Shown: in pieces, positions 25,195-38,664 of the stretch
How the letters are laid out: each line of letters starts with the position of its first letter
Numbering within the stretch: the stretch's first letter is position 1
Assembly: GCA_034509495.1 (NCBI GenBank)
Contig: CM067505.1
Coordinates: 8,581,532 to 8,645,531, forward strand
Source: Acestrorhynchus altus
Taxonomy: Eukaryota > Chordata > Actinopteri > Characiformes > Acestrorhynchidae
Length of the DNA: 64,000 nt
Direction of reading: 5' to 3'
Notes under the pieces: model-generated
What the model was told of the DNA's origin: nothing
Databases searched by the model: none
Seen by the model: the letters and a program-made list of their open reading frames with translations, nothing else
Translations under genes and position numbers: made by a program

Positions 25195-26863
25195 CAGAGC
25201 GCCAGGCCGCAGCCAACCAAATGGGTCAGGCTGCAGCCAACTGGTCACCCACCAACACACTCAGCCCCCACATACACACACACACCAATGGCGCTTAACC
25301 ACACCCCATGCCCTCTGCAGACTCGTTTAAAAAAACTGTCCTCTCACTACTGAGTGTCAATTCATTCCATAGACTTTTAAAAAGTAGCTCTCGGGCCTAG
25401 TTTCTGGACAGACCATTCCTTTTACAATGCGGGTACATGTGAATAGCGTTATATTTTTGGGTTTTGATTGTTTTTATTCTCTTCCTATCTCTCCTTTTGA
25501 TTTCTCTCTCTCTTTCTCTTTCTGTTTTGTACATCTTTTTGTTCTCAGTTTCTCTAGGTGTATTTTTGTTGTTGTACAGCTACTTTATGAGTGATTATAT
25601 CTCCCAGTCCCTGTCATTCGACTCATCACTCGCTTGGTTGTATGATCTATGCATTTGTATCATGCAAAATTCCTCATCAAGTAGGAGCGTGTTGAGCTTA
25701 AGAAAAAAAAATACAGCACAAGCCTACAAAAGGAGATACACCTTTGGTAACAGTCTATGAAGTCTTCAGACTCTGAACTCAGATTGAAAAAAAGAGAAGA
25801 ATTCACTACATTTCAGCAATGACTACAATCACACACCAGTTTACACACGCTAATTCAAGAAGAGAGTTTTCCAGCACTGTTAATGAGCAACGTCAAAGCA
25901 TAGGTTGGCCACAGTAATGTTAAGAGGCAATGTCCATAACCTTTCCCGGATTCCAAAGCGTGTGCAACCATCTCCAGCCACCGAAATCACTTTTGGTGAG
26001 CAATGCCACTGTTTAGGTGCCAAAACGAGACAATGCTAGAGCTTGTGTTCCCCTGAACCCTGGACCGGCCCGGCAGACAGGGAGCTGTATTTTGGTTTTC
26101 TTTTGTGTTATGTTCTGTTCTATTCCGTTCCTTACCCATCCATCCTCAGATCACCCACCTGTGACTGTCTGTCCGCTCTTCTAGGAACTCCTACGCATTT
26201 CACTGTGTCATATTGTGGTGAGATAGACAAAGGCGACGCCTCCGCTCAGACTTTGATGGTGCTATGAGTTTGCCTATTTATACCTCTGTCAGACCTGTCA
26301 GTCAACCTCAGAATCAGCTGTTTGGGTGATCAACACAGATACACATATATACATATACACATGCACACACTTACTTCAGCACATTTACATTCAAACAGCA
26401 CACAACCATGTACAGCGGGGAGTGGTGAAGTCCGTGGAGTGTCAGGAAAGGCCCGCCACTTCAGAACACAAACGTGACCTCGAGGAGATGTCGAGGAGAT
26501 TGTTCCACTTTTGGTTTGTCTTTTTTTTTTTTTTTTCCTTTTTCTTTTTGTTATTTTTAGTGTTTTGTTGTTGTTGTTGTTGTTTTTTTTTCCTTGTGAC
26601 ATCATCCTCTTTACAGAATATTGTACTGCGAAACATTGCTCATTGTCACATACCTCTGTCGATGACTGGTCATTTCCGTTGCTATACAAACAACAACCAC
26701 AACACTTTGCCTCAAGCTTGTGTTCTTCTCTGTAAAAGTTATGCCTTTCGTAAGCAATAGACTTGCTCTGGTGGTTCCGCTTATTTAGGACTACACACAC
26801 CAACACACACTCAAGAACATGCACACAAAGCACAGACTCAGACGAAATGCACAGACAATCAGC

Positions 26864-26918
<55 letters not shown>

Positions 26919-27250
26919 GGAGAAAAAGAGATAGAAGTGCAAGATGGATAGGAAGCTGCCGCTGCTCTTCTGTCTGACCTCTGTATGTATTAAGGTCAGG
27001 GATTAGTCCAGTCAGGCACACATAGTAGGTCGGACTGCAGGCCTCCTCTCACCTCTTGAGAGGTGCGAGTGAAGAGCAAGGGAAGACCAATTGAAGCTTC
27101 AGGAGAGAGATTTGCCACTTTGCTTACACTGAATTACAGTGGGGGGAAAAAAAATACAATGTAACTTCAACAAGATAAGAAACCCACTTTAGAAAATAAA
27201 TTATTTTACAGTATAAAGGAGGAATAAAAATTAATAAAAGGTTGTATATT
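25195..27250 (+). other. thrb: thrb 3' UTR and downstream flank
   Basis: Follows the thrb stop codon. It is T-rich and non-coding, holding a polyT/TTG tract at 26521-26592 and a (GA)n run at 26866-26914. Long open frames here on both strands are low-complexity artefacts. I could not fix the polyadenylation site. Confidence 0.5.
26866..26914. repeat. (GA)n microsatellite
   Basis: An uninterrupted GA run of about 49 bp. Confidence 0.95.
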
Positions 27251-28589
27251 TTCAGACTGCAGATATTTTTTACAGATGTTTGCATATAATGAACATTTTA
27301 CCATTTTACACACAGTGAACTAAAGATTGTTTTCAGCAATTTCTAACAGAAATCACACAGGGTTGTTCATGACTTCTTTCCAGTATTACTTCCCACCATT
27401 CCGAGAGAAGGTCATTCAACAAGTGAGACTCATAGTAATGATCAGTTTAACAACCGGAAAACAATTCATTCTGGATGAAGGCTCTGACAAAGAGCCAAAC
27501 CCACCTAAGCCTCCTTCTTTCAACTGTTCAACAGAAATTCAAGCGAATCACCCTTGAAAACTATCTCAGAGAATGCATTTTTGTCTTTGTTCGTATGTGT
27601 CTTATTGTCTATCCAACAAATTTAATCTGAAAGGTGTAGATCTGAGAGATATACAGTGAGCCTGGATTCTGTGGGTCAACAAGCTGACTGTTGGGCTCAA
27701 CTATGCAGTCCCAAATTGAGCTGGATGAAGATGTTTTGGGTTTGACTCAGTTTTTCTCACCTTAATTTCAGTCTGTCAGCTCACAAACCCTTCAACTAGC
27801 AGCTTCATGTTCCACCATGAGCCCCCAGGCCGGTTATGTCCTCATGTGGGCGTGGTTTAAACGTGAATCGGTTCTTGGAAAGATGAGATTTTGTTGTTTT
27901 TTTTAAACCAAATTTTCCATGTTGCACAAGGCTGCTGTGAGACAGTGAAGCCGAGGATTAAATAGGATTAAGTGTTTGGACTGTGCTGCAATTTGGGTAC
28001 CCTGGAAGAAAAGAGAAGTTGCACTAAAGAACCTAATCCTGGATCTGAATGATTATTGTGATGATTGTACTTTGACAGTGAAAGAATCGATGAAAATGAG
28101 GAGGATAATGGTGATGAAGATGATGATGATGATGATGATGATGATGTTTGTATTTAATATGAACTGGCTCTGAGAATAAAGGTGGTTTTGAGAAATGCCT
28201 CAAGGTTGTGCTCTTTTTGCCTTCCTGCTCCTGAACACTGGGGTCTTTTAATGTATAGTGTTTAAATAAATTCAAACTTCAAATGACTTTGATCTTAATG
28301 TGGTTTGATTAAATATTAACAGTAAAAGGGTCTTTTCTGAATTTAGCCATCAATGTTTTCCACTTCTTTCTGGTTAGGGTTCTGGTGAGGCTGAAGCCTA
28401 CTGAGAATCGTGTGGTGACAGGAACCAGGGTTCTTACTGTCAACACAAATATAGTCCCTTTACCATCGAGAGCCATCAGTGAACCTATAGTGTCTCAACT
28501 ATAATGCTGCCACCACCCGCCTAAAATTGAAATATGTTTGTGGTGCCACTACAGAGCTGACCATTTAACTCTTTAAGACACCTGAAGGT
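27251..28589. other. intergenic, nothing recognised
   Basis: Convergent intergenic DNA between thrb and nr1d2. It contains a (GAT)n run at 28115-28147. Confidence 0.5.
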
Positions 28590-28760
28590 GTCCTGTGGTA
28601 TGTGGCACCAAAATGTTAGCTGCAAATCATTTAAGTAAGTAAGTAGTGAGGTGAGGCCTCCGTGGGTCACATCAATGAAGCTACTGACCGGTGCATATTA
28701 GAATATGCCCTGCCTGATGATGTGGAGATGCTCTGACCCAGCTGTCTAGACTTAATTTGA
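28590..28760. mobile_element. dispersed non-autonomous repeat, copy 3
   Basis: Shares GTGAGGCCTCCGTGGGTCAC, CTGACCGGTGCATA and GAGATGCTCTGACCCAG with the 7610 and 8815 copies. Both ends are truncated. Confidence 0.6.
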
Positions 28761-29082
28761 CTGGTGTTAAAGTGACTCGGATTGCTTGAAGAACTGACCG
28801 CTCAATTTCTGCACACTAGCGCCTTCCCTGCTTCCAACACACCTGATTAAACTAATTAACTCATTACAAACTCAGAGGGTGTGTTAAACAGGGAATGCTC
28901 TGAAATACTGGTTCTCAATACTGGTCCTGAAGTACCATTGTCCTGCAGGTCATTCCCCGAGGGTTTCCCCTAATTCCAGCAATTCTGCTCCAGATGATGA
29001 ACTGACTGATGACCCCTTGCTCAAACAAACTGGCTGTGTTACAGCAGAAAAACTCTAAAACAAGAAAGACAGTGGTTCCCTA

Positions 29083-29250
29083 GGACCAGGATTGAGAACC
29101 ACTGCTCTAAACTGTGCATGGCAGGGGTGCCTTCAGGACCAGGGTTGAGAACCAATGCTCTAAAATATGCAGGGCAGGGGTGCCTTCAGGACCAGGGTTG
29201 AGAACCACTGCTCTGAAATGTGCAGGGTTGGGGTTCTTGCAGGACCAGGG
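29083..29250. repeat. 53-bp minisatellite, three units
   Basis: The GGACCAGGGTTGAGAACCA unit start recurs at 29083, 29136, 29189 and 29242, an exact 53-bp period. Units differ by a few substitutions. Confidence 0.9.
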
Positions 29251-30229
29251 TTGGTGTATTGTGTGTATGCTGACGTGGAATAAAGAGTTGAAGTTACATC
29301 ACATGTTGGGTTGGGTTGGAAAGTTTCTGTAAATGAACTGTTTCACTCCAAAATGACTTTGGAAAACTTTTCAAAACTGAATTTTTGGACAATTAGTTTA
29401 AAAGCACCCCCATAAGCTGCTGGGGGGCATGCTTTAACCCCTAATAAATGAGCAGCCTGCAGTAGCTGGCAGAGGCTGCTGCAGAGCAGAATAATTCTAG
29501 TTCTCAGAGGCGCTAATGATGTGTCTCATCCTCACCTGGTTAAAAAGGGTATGAAATCAGATCAGGGTCATATTTACATGTAGAAAAAGCACTGTTATGG
29601 AGTTGTATGAAATTTTTATTTTTTTTTTGCAGTGAAGTGTATGGTAGTTCTGGACCTGTGCATAGAATGAACTTGTCCCCAGAGTTCTGGTTTTGGCCCT
29701 GTGGCCTTTGGAGTCATGTTGTATCATATGCTTTTTTGAAAGCTATCTTAGTCTGCATTCCAGTCTGAGTGACCCACTTCTCTCTGGACAATGGTGGGGG
29801 TCTTAATATAAGTAATGCGCCGATGCCATCTTGTGGTGAGATGTGGTTACTACAGTTCAGAAAAAACAATCATCTTTAACTAAAATAAGAGAATTATTCT
29901 GTAACTAGTATATTTGATTCTCTTTCTATTAAAAATGATTCCGTGAATGTCATGCATGGTTCAGTAACTGTTATATTGAATTAAGTATATATTGAAAAAG
30001 TTTTTTTTAATTTTTTTTCATAATGTAATGAAAAAAATATATAGATATGTATTTACTTTAATGCATGTAAAGTGATGTATTTCAAATGTTTTGGGTTCCA
30101 TTTTAATGACTGATAGCTCATGAAAAGAAAAAAAAACTCAAATGATTAGAAAATTGAGCACATTTCTATTCAAAGAGTATAAATACTGTATGTCTCAGTC
30201 TAATTCAGCACATCCAATGACAATCATGG
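29251..30229. other. intergenic, nothing recognised
   Basis: AT-rich intergenic DNA with short A and T tracts; no gene. Confidence 0.45.
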
Positions 30230-31060
30230 GGAACTGCTGACATGATATAGTAGTTCAGTAGGTGATGGAGACCCTCCAAAGTGCACTGCTGAAAAGGCTG
30301 GCTGTGCTCAGAGTGCTGCATCAAAGCATATTAAATGAAAGTTAACTGCAAGGGGGAAATGTAGTGGGGAAAGGTGCACAAGCGACAGGGATAAGCTTGA
30401 TAAGCTGATTCAACAACTTGGAAGAAGTTGTTGATGTCCACAAGGAGTGGACTGAGGCTGGTGTCAGACAGGGGCAACCGTGGCCTGGATAGGGAAACAG
30501 CCATGTAACTGAATATAGCCATGTGTGACCACTGCCCCCTAGTGTGTGTATCACTGTGTGTGGATGGGTTAAACACGGAGGACATGGGCCAATGTGCATC
30601 TTTGCTTTCCTTCCTTGCTTCCATACTTAAAAGCCACTATACACAGACATCTCCAGGACAAGGGGGCTACAACTGCAGCAGTCCTAATATCACACCCCTC
30701 CTGAAGCAGAGATGGAGTCTGAAGCATCTTGACTCTAAGGAGAAAAAGTTGTGTGGTCCAAGGTGTGGAAATCTGTGGCAGTTTAAGGTGCCGTGTCATC
30801 TGTTGGTGCTGCACCACTTTTATCAAGTCCAGAGCCAAAGCAGTGTCTACCAGCAAATTTCATGCTTCCATCTGCTGAGGATGTTTATGGAGATGCTAAT
30901 ATCCTTTTCCAGCAGGGCTCAGCACTTGTGCACAATGTCAAAACTTATACCAAATGGTTTGCTGACCATGATGTTACTGTGCTTGACTGGCCAGCCAATT
31001 CTCCTGACTTGAACCCTATAGAGAATCTATGGTCCAACCATGTGTGGAGTGTATGAATAA
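30230..31060 (+). mobile_element. Tc1-like transposon remnant (third family)
   Basis: Starts with the sequence block GTGCTCAGAGTGCTGCATCAAAGCA-type text that recurs at 51385. It ends with a recognisable catalytic region, ANILFQQGSALVHNV (30893-30940) and VLDWPANSPDLNPIENLW (about 30976-31030). The catalytic Asp of FQQD is Gly here, and frames are broken upstream. Confidence 0.8.
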
Positions 31061-31189
31061 TGAACACATTTTTAAGTTGTGTTCTGTATGGTACATATGT
31101 TTTTATGTTTGATTTTATGAAAAAATCTAATTTGAGTATTAATGAAAACGAAGATTTTGCTTTTGAGATTTTGTGGTTCAAGAGATTAA

Positions 31190-31400
31190 TAATTAAAAAT
31201 ATAACACCTAATGAATCCGGTTTGGTACCCTTAATTTCATATTTTGCTGCACAACATTTTGAGGCAATCACTGCAATCAAGCTATTTCTGTAAATCTCAA
31301 TGAGACCTCTGCACCTGTCCACAGGTATTGTGCCCCACACCTTGTGAGCAAACTGCTCCAGCTGTCCAGGCTGCATTTTTACCAACAATTTTGTCCACAT
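31190..31400 (-). mobile_element. Tc1-like transposase C-terminal fragment
   Basis: The minus strand reads QLEQFAHKVWGTIPVDRCRG then LIEIYRNSLIAVIASK, the C-terminus of another fish Tc1 family. It lies tail-to-tail with the 30230-31060 element. Confidence 0.75.
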
Positions 31401-32487
31401 ATAAATTTACACTGTGCAGCTACAGGGTACAAACAACGGAGAAATCTACAAACAACCCAATTGGACAGCAACCCATAATATGGTAGTTTACCTTTTTTTG
31501 AAATAAATGAAAATGGATCATTTTCACAATATTGGAAATTTTGTGAGATGTGTCCATAAATAATTTAGTACCTTATGAAACTAGTCTAGTTGTATGTCTA
31601 ACTTATGTGGTTTGATAATGGTGGATTGATGTCAATGCCCATATATAGGCATTTAGGCTTTAAAGGGTTAAAAACATACAGTGGAAATCTTCATGAACAT
31701 TCAAATTGTCACCTATTTTGTGAAAGATTTCCGTGTCCACCATCACTCCCAGTCTGTTCCCTGTCTTGAATGAAGCAGTTACAGTGCCCACGACACCTGG
31801 TGGACCTGTGGGTGCTGGCCTTCTCAGGAATGCTGCACCTAAATTTGGACACAGTTGAATACAATTCTCATTCTTTGTTACACTTGCAGATATTTTAACA
31901 TTTCACAAGCCTTTGAATGTATGATCTGTTATGATGTCTTATCCCTCCACACCTGACTTGCGGACTGAGCATCAGCTATTGATAGATACCATGTTAGTTC
32001 ATGTCCCTAATCAATATTCAACATTAGCCAAAATTTTTGACATTTAAAAGATTCATTCTCTAGTAAAAAGTCTGAGAAGATAAAGAAAAAGGAATTCATT
32101 TAATGGCCTGGACTGAATCGTGATAACCACCCCAAACCTTTTCCCATACACAAATCCCAAAACAGCAAGAAAACAATGGCCAAACTGGTCCCACTGGCAG
32201 TGTGGCAGTACTTGAAGCTGATTGCTTCTCCGCGGGTCACATCACCTGACTCAGCCTGACCACAATTTAAAATTGTATATTTCAGTGTATGTGAAAGGAC
32301 TATTGAACCTGCCAGTCCATCACGAAGGTCACTTGAGATGTTCTTTGTGATGCAACACCTGGCCACAATCTCTTTCACAAAAGCATGTCATAATAAAACC
32401 TTTTTTGTCATGCACACATATGGCCACTTCAAAGATTTACAATTTCAAACCTAAAAACATTACACTATATTATAGTTATTATAATAC
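31401..32487. other. intergenic, nothing recognised
   Basis: No gene or repeat identified. Confidence 0.4.
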
Positions 32488-32541
<54 letters not shown>

Positions 32542-32556
32542 ATATATATATATTAT
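32488..32556. repeat. (TA)n microsatellite
   Basis: A long TA run with two short interruptions. Confidence 0.95.
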
Positions 32557-32639
32557 AGTATTATATTATATATAAATTATATTATTTAGATTCATATGTA
32601 AATGCACAACCATTAAATGATTATCTAATCTACCTAATT

Positions 32640-32965
32640 AGCCATAACAACCACACCGAATATTTTGTACGTGCTTTTTCATATGGCACAGAAACAGGTC
32701 CCTACCCGCTGAGGTATAGACATATAGACAAAGCCAGCATTTTTGGCTACCGAAGCTTTTTATGTGGGATTGGAGCAGATGGGCTTGCCTTCGCTCCCCA
32801 TGCATATAAAAGAGCCTTGGGTGCTTATGACCCTGTTTGTGGTTTACCAGTTGTCCTTCCTTGGACCTTTTGGGTTGAGTGCAACCACTGCATAATGGCA
32901 ACACCCCATATGGACTGCCCTTTAGAAGGTGTTTTGACCCAGTCATCTAGCCATGAGAATCAGAA
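32640..32965. mobile_element. probable copy 4 of the dispersed non-autonomous repeat
   Basis: The right part reads CCACTGCATAATGGCAACACC and GACCCAGTCATCTAGCCAT, like the 8815 copy; the left part is less clear. Confidence 0.5.
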
Positions 32966-33414
32966 CTCTTGACAAAGACTCTCTCTATATCACGGTACCA
33001 CAGTATCGAAATTCACTTTATTTCAATTCAGTTTATTGGCTAATTGGTGTATATGGTTGCACCACTTCACATTTTGGATTCATAAGTCAGTTCTATTCTT
33101 ATGCATTAAGATGAATTCACATAAATGAGGTGTTCTTGAATAATCTGTTATGTTTGTTATTATTTTGTAAGGAAACGAATGAGCATCAAGTCATCGACTA
33201 AGACATTGAAACTAGACAGTTTCACGCTGAATAACATACTGAAATTGTTGAAGCCTTTAAATAGTATTTCTAATGAAAATGGACATCCTGGCCTCATAAT
33301 GCCATTGTTGCTGGGTAATCAAATCCACTTTATAAATGCTCCAGAATCAAGTAAGCTTTCTATAGAATATTCTTTTCAAGAATCACTATAGCTTCCAACC
33401 ACAGATACAGCACA

Positions 33415-33724
33415 AAACAAAGAACTCACGATGGAAATAACAAAGGAGGAATTAGAGAAAGTCACCTCAAACCTCTAATGAAATTAAAGTGTTACAAGTT
33501 GTTTCAAAAAGTCCAAAGCTATGTTGGCTTCTGCTGCTCAGATGTTTCACTTTTATACTTGGAGGCTGGATAATTCCACCACAGAATGGAGTTATTTCTG
33601 TAACTCCTAAAAGGGAAGGATAATAAAAACTATACTTTTAAAGAGGATACTACTTTAATCAGATCTGAGAACAAATTTACAAAAGGACAGAGCTGCCTTC
33701 CAATCAGTCTTTGCTGGTGAGCTT
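33415..33724 (+). mobile_element. possible L1-type LINE fragment
   Basis: A plus-strand frame gives ELTMEITKEELEKVTSNL and, across frames, SAAQMFHFY, similar to the linker before the reverse transcriptase of fish L1 elements. Short and degraded. Confidence 0.35.
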
Positions 33725-34030
33725 ACATTTCCCTCAAGACCATACAATTACAACAAAAGGTACATAGTGGTTTCTATGCAGCAACAAACCATGACATTTC
33801 CACCTCCGTGGTGTTGGCTTTGAGGTTCTTGAGCTTAAATGCTGTGTTTGGTTTGCACCAAACATTCTGTTACTCTGCTCAAATAATTCAACATAAGTGT
33901 TGTACCCACTGACAATAGGAAGAATAAATGAGAGACTTGACCTTGTTTTTTTCTCCTGTGCTGTATTACAGATAATCTTCCATAACAAAGTAGGAAACAA
34001 TTCCAACATCAACAACCGCTTAATATTACA
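33725..34030 (-). mobile_element. Tc1-like transposon fragment
   Basis: The minus strand encodes MFGANQTQHLSSRTSKPTPR, matching the same region of the Tc1-like copy at 49600-50400. Truncated at both ends. Confidence 0.65.
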
Positions 34031-34985
34031 CAGAATATACTAAATTTTCTTGTACAGTATAGAAAATTATTTCACAGAGACAGACTTCTTATAATATCAA
34101 AAGAAATTTTTACCCATATAGTCACTGAAACAGACCAATATTTAATCCCTGCCAATATTTACCCACATATCTCGCTTAAACATAGATGTTATTTCTTCGA
34201 CCACTATACAGATCCAGAGATTAAGCTAGTGCTAAGCTACATGCTCTGTCCACTAGTAACAGTAGTGTTTTAGTATGTTTATCGCCCAAACTTTCATAAA
34301 AACAGATCCATTTTGTCTCCTAACAACTTACATTTATTTGTTCATGGCTAGAACTGTTTTTAATACATTGTTTACCCGACAATGGGAGAGAATAAATGAG
34401 AACTTCATTCCACCATTCTCTGTGCTGTATTGCAGGTGTGAAAGCCAGCAGAGAGCGCCCCCTTAAGTTTCACTAAGACATTACCTTGCCACTGAAATGA
34501 GGGATGAGGGCTCCTCCTACTGTCCACTTATGCACCAACCAATCTTTTGACCTCTAAAGTAACTAAATCCCTTTAGGAATCTCATAGCAAGAAAATCACA
34601 ATTCTCCATCTTCACTCAAATGACTTTTATACAAATCATCTGTTGTGTAAATGAATGGCACAGATCTTCTATTCTTCCTGTACCATTGTTCTTTTCAAAC
34701 TTAATTATTTAACCTAAGCGAACTAAACAGAACACCCAGGATAACTCCCTTTTTTCACAACTGGATCTTATTATATTTAAACTCATTTAACCCTTTTTGA
34801 CCTGAAGGAGGCCAAGCATAAGAACTGACATAAGAAAAAGCAGGGAGAGGTCTTTCAGGTTTACTGGACAGTGTTACAGTGTTTATGAGATAAAACCATA
34901 TGACATAAGCATTTGCATATGATGTACATAAGATGATAACCTGGTATGGTTTTTCTGTACTTGGGCACATTAACGTAACCTAACT
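34031..34985. other. intergenic, nothing recognised
   Basis: No gene or repeat identified. Confidence 0.4.
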
Positions 34986-34989
34986 TTTA

Positions 34990-35760
34990 AAATGATGAAA
35001 TCACTCATCATGTTCTTAATGATCTGCTGACTCTGCTGACTCAGCTACTATCAGCTTTTGACACAGTTAGTCATAATCTACTCATTTCATGACTTTCCTC
35101 TGTTGGTCTTTCAGGTGTTGTTTACTCTTGGTTCACTTCATATCTAACACATAGTTCCCAGTTTGGGTCTGTGTGAAAATCATAATTCAGTTACTTTAGT
35201 CCTATCAGAGGTGTCCCAGTTTGTCATTCTGGTTCCACTTTATTTTTCATTTACTTGCTGCCTCTTTGGTAATATTATTCGCTTGCCTGGGCTCAACGTT
35301 CACTGATTTGCTGATGGTATTCAAATATATCACCAACCTCAGTATGCAGAGATGTCTGTCTTCCGCTCTGCTGTCAAGTATCAGGGGTTAACAAGTTGGC
35401 TGAAAGTTGGCTTCTGCACATAATCTTGGTGTTCTATTTTACACAAATCTTTTCTTTGCAGATGATATAAAATCTCTTACAAAGTCTTTTATTCCATTTT
35501 CAGAATATTGGATATTTGAGATCTGGTTCATACCTTCATTAGTTCTCTTGTTTTATGGCAGGTCTTTCAGTCTCGCTGCTCCCACTCCATGGAACTCCTT
35601 ACCTCCAGCTATCCTCTCATCCACCATCTTCAAAGCTCAACTTAATACCCATCTGCTTCTACTCTGATTTTCTCTCCCCCTTCCCCTTATACTTGTTCTG
35701 TAAAAGCATATGGGTTGAAAAGTGCTATATACGTGACTTATTATTTTTATTACTCATCTT
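34990..35760 (+). mobile_element. L2-type LINE relic
   Basis: Contains the reverse transcriptase blocks AFDTVSHNLL (about 35055-35085), SGVVYSWFTSYLT (about 35112-35150) and a FADG-type remnant near 35310. The typical C-terminus FSLAAPTPWNSLPPAI (35566-35610) is followed by a tail ending GTGCTATATACGTGACTTATTATT, like L2 3' ends. Internally deleted. Confidence 0.8.
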
Positions 35761-37824
35761 GTAAAAGAGTTCAACAGATGCTTGTTTTTAAAACACATAT
35801 TTTAACAATTAAGATGAATGTGAGATGAAAAGTCTGGAATTTGTGTGCACCCAGTTTGTGATCAGATTTCAATTACGTTTCAGAAAGGGGGACTGGATGT
35901 GAAATATTTGTCTTAATAAAGGGTGTGATGGCCAAAAATAAAATACAAATTAACCTGCACTCAGATCATCAAATAGAATTGTAAATGCAGGCATTATGCA
36001 TACACTGTTTTTAATGCTGAGGAGATAAAGTTTAATTTTTGTACATTTACTTTTAAACATTTTCCTGTACAATTACACTTTCAACAAACTGTGTGCAAAC
36101 ATAGAGAGTGCAAAGATCATTACTTCCTCTTGAGTACAGAACATATTTAAATAAGTTAGACCTCAGGTCTGATCACTCTTTGGAAGACTGCACTTTGGAG
36201 CTTCCAGATAAGACTTGAGTGAAATACAGTTTTAACAAGAGCAAAATCATTTTCAAAACACTCGTAACTGGACCAGGGGCCTGATCACAGAACTGCCTGC
36301 TGTGCCCAAAATGTGACCAGTTTTAAGGTAACAGGCTGATTAGTGAAAATGGGGCAGCTCCCCACCAGCCCTGCTGTTCTGAGAGGCCTGCCTGGAGTCC
36401 CTCCATATGCATAGTCCTTCAGGCTGCCATCACCACCCGGCCTCGCATGGCGTGAGTGGGCCAGGACACTTGCGTCTCCATTGTCTTTCCCATTTTTTAA
36501 TATTTTTTTTTTTTTCCTTTTCTTTTTCATTCCTTTATTCTGCCAACTATCACATCTAAAATGTTCCCAAGAAAAGTGAGGTGGGATAGCAGATGTGAGG
36601 AGTGGAGTCTGCTTAGCTGCTGTTATAGGAAACCCGTGTTTTGCATGTTTTGTGCAGTGTTTTCTCTGAGCTTATTCCCTCAGTATGCCCTAACAATCAT
36701 GTGTTTGTGGACATTGTTAAAGAAGTGATGGGTGAACACCTCAGAAGAGTTCTTCAATTCTTTTTTTATTTTATATGTAATATGTATATTATTTATATTT
36801 ATATACACTTTATATATGCTATACATACAAATCTAGATATATTCTGCAATGCTTTCACAAAGAAAAAAAACAATACAGACCAGAGATTGGCAATACAGTG
36901 CTCACACTGACAGAAACTCAGGGTGGATACTGAGATAGAGAGAGAGAGGGAGCTGAGAAGCTGTCGGTACCTAAAGACGCAAACTGCCGGGAAATCTCTG
37001 GGATTTGGATCACATGATTCAACAACAAGGTCGCAAAATAATACAATCCAGTCATTCCCCTCACAGCAATTACAATCACTTATGCATTAATACTACAATC
37101 ATCATAAGAGGGGTTTGACTGATTGGTCAAACCAGTGATCAAATAATCATTCTGGGTCAGACCAACACTTGCATTTCTGATGTTGGGAGTTGATTCGGTA
37201 TAAGGTGCTTCACCTGCCCCGGTCAGTCTGTGCTTGCTCTAAGCTCCCTCTCCATCTGTCTGTCCTGTGTTATGCTTGAGTGAGGCAATACACACATGCA
37301 CACTACTGATTACTGCTGATCAAAACAAAAAGAAAGAAAACATACAAAGGACTCATTAAATGGACTTGACCAGAAGAAGAGAAAATGACAGCAAAACTGA
37401 AATAGGTTCATATTTTCAGTGAGCGTGACAGATTCAAACCACTACTATTTCGTTAAAAGCATCTGTAGAGGACCGCTGCCCCCCATTTCTTTAAATTATT
37501 AACTACAAAAGAGACAGAATTTGTATTCTTACAAGATATCTTCTGGTATCGGAGTGATTTCTTACAACTTTGTAAGTTTTCAGTACTACTCATTGGGTCC
37601 CATCAGTAACACAATTGGGCAGTACCTTCCAGCTTCTACTTCTCGTGTTTCTCTAACAGTAGAAGCATTACATGAGCATTTTTATTTCATACTACCAAAT
37701 ACAGCCCTACTACTCACAAACATATAACAATATAGATTAAGCTAAACTGAAAAATAAGTGTCCTCTTTTCCTCTAAAATGATCAGAGAAACAAGTCATAT
37801 GAATATAAATGTATATATCTAATT

Positions 37825-37915
<91 letters not shown>

Positions 37916-38664
37916 ACACACCACAAACATCTTCTGCTAAACATTCTCGTCTCTTCCTGCACTGCTGAAGAGAGGGGCACAGCTCCATTTACCACTAGTC
38001 ACGCCTGAAAGCTTGAATTAGCAGCTTCATCTCTTTCCTCTGGTGCTTAATTGTTTTTATATTATGGGGAGTTCAAACTGTGCTCCTCTTGTTAGCTCCG
38101 TTACTTATTTAGCTTAAATGAAGTGTAGAACATCAGCCAATGTCCTCCTTTAAAAAAATAGGTTTTCTGTCAGGCACCAACTATGGGTGAGCGACATGCC
38201 TCACTTGCCTGGTGCCCACATCCTGTACGGTGACAGCGACATCTGTGAAACCATAAAAAGACTGAAAGAAAATTAAACAATAACAATCACCGTGGTTTAC
38301 CTTGCACGAACAGTTTAAACAGTATGACTAACAACAATTTCAAGGGTGCTTCAAAGAGAGCAATACAAATTACACAGTCCCCTGACCTAACCTGACAAGT
38401 AACACTCATTACTTCTTCCAAAGCCACTTCAGACAGCTTCCATGGACTGTGCATATTACCACAAGACACAAGTCTTCATCAGCTTACAGTACAATGACTC
38501 AAGGTGCAGCTCCCCTCTACCTCCATATTGGCCCCACAGTGCTATCGGGGACCTTGGGGTTTGGTGACTCACTTTGTGGTGGAAGGGACAGGGACCTGTG
38601 CTTCTGGAGGTGAGAGGGGAGCGTGGTCCACAGTTATGAGGGAGGGACAAGGATTTTGGGGAGC
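35761..38664 (-). other. nr1d2 3' flank and possible 3' UTR
   Basis: Downstream of nr1d2 on the minus strand. Contains an 85-bp (TA)n array at 37828-37913. A GC-richer unique stretch at 36290-36490 could be conserved regulatory sequence. The open frames here are low-complexity. Confidence 0.45.
37828..37913. repeat. (TA)n microsatellite
   Basis: A nearly pure TA run of about 85 bp. Confidence 0.97.

Noticed and set aside
26326..26833. Open frames of 144 and 167 codons on opposite strands
   Set aside because: Both are polyF/polyK low-complexity translations of a T-rich tract in the thrb 3' flank.
37742..37930. An Ile-Tyr repeat protein
   Set aside because: Translation of a (TA)n microsatellite.
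25195..38664. Overlap of thrb and nr1d2 transcripts like the mammalian THRA/NR1D1 antisense pair
   Set aside because: The stop codons are 13.5 kb apart with repeats between, and no alternative C-terminal thrb exon was seen.
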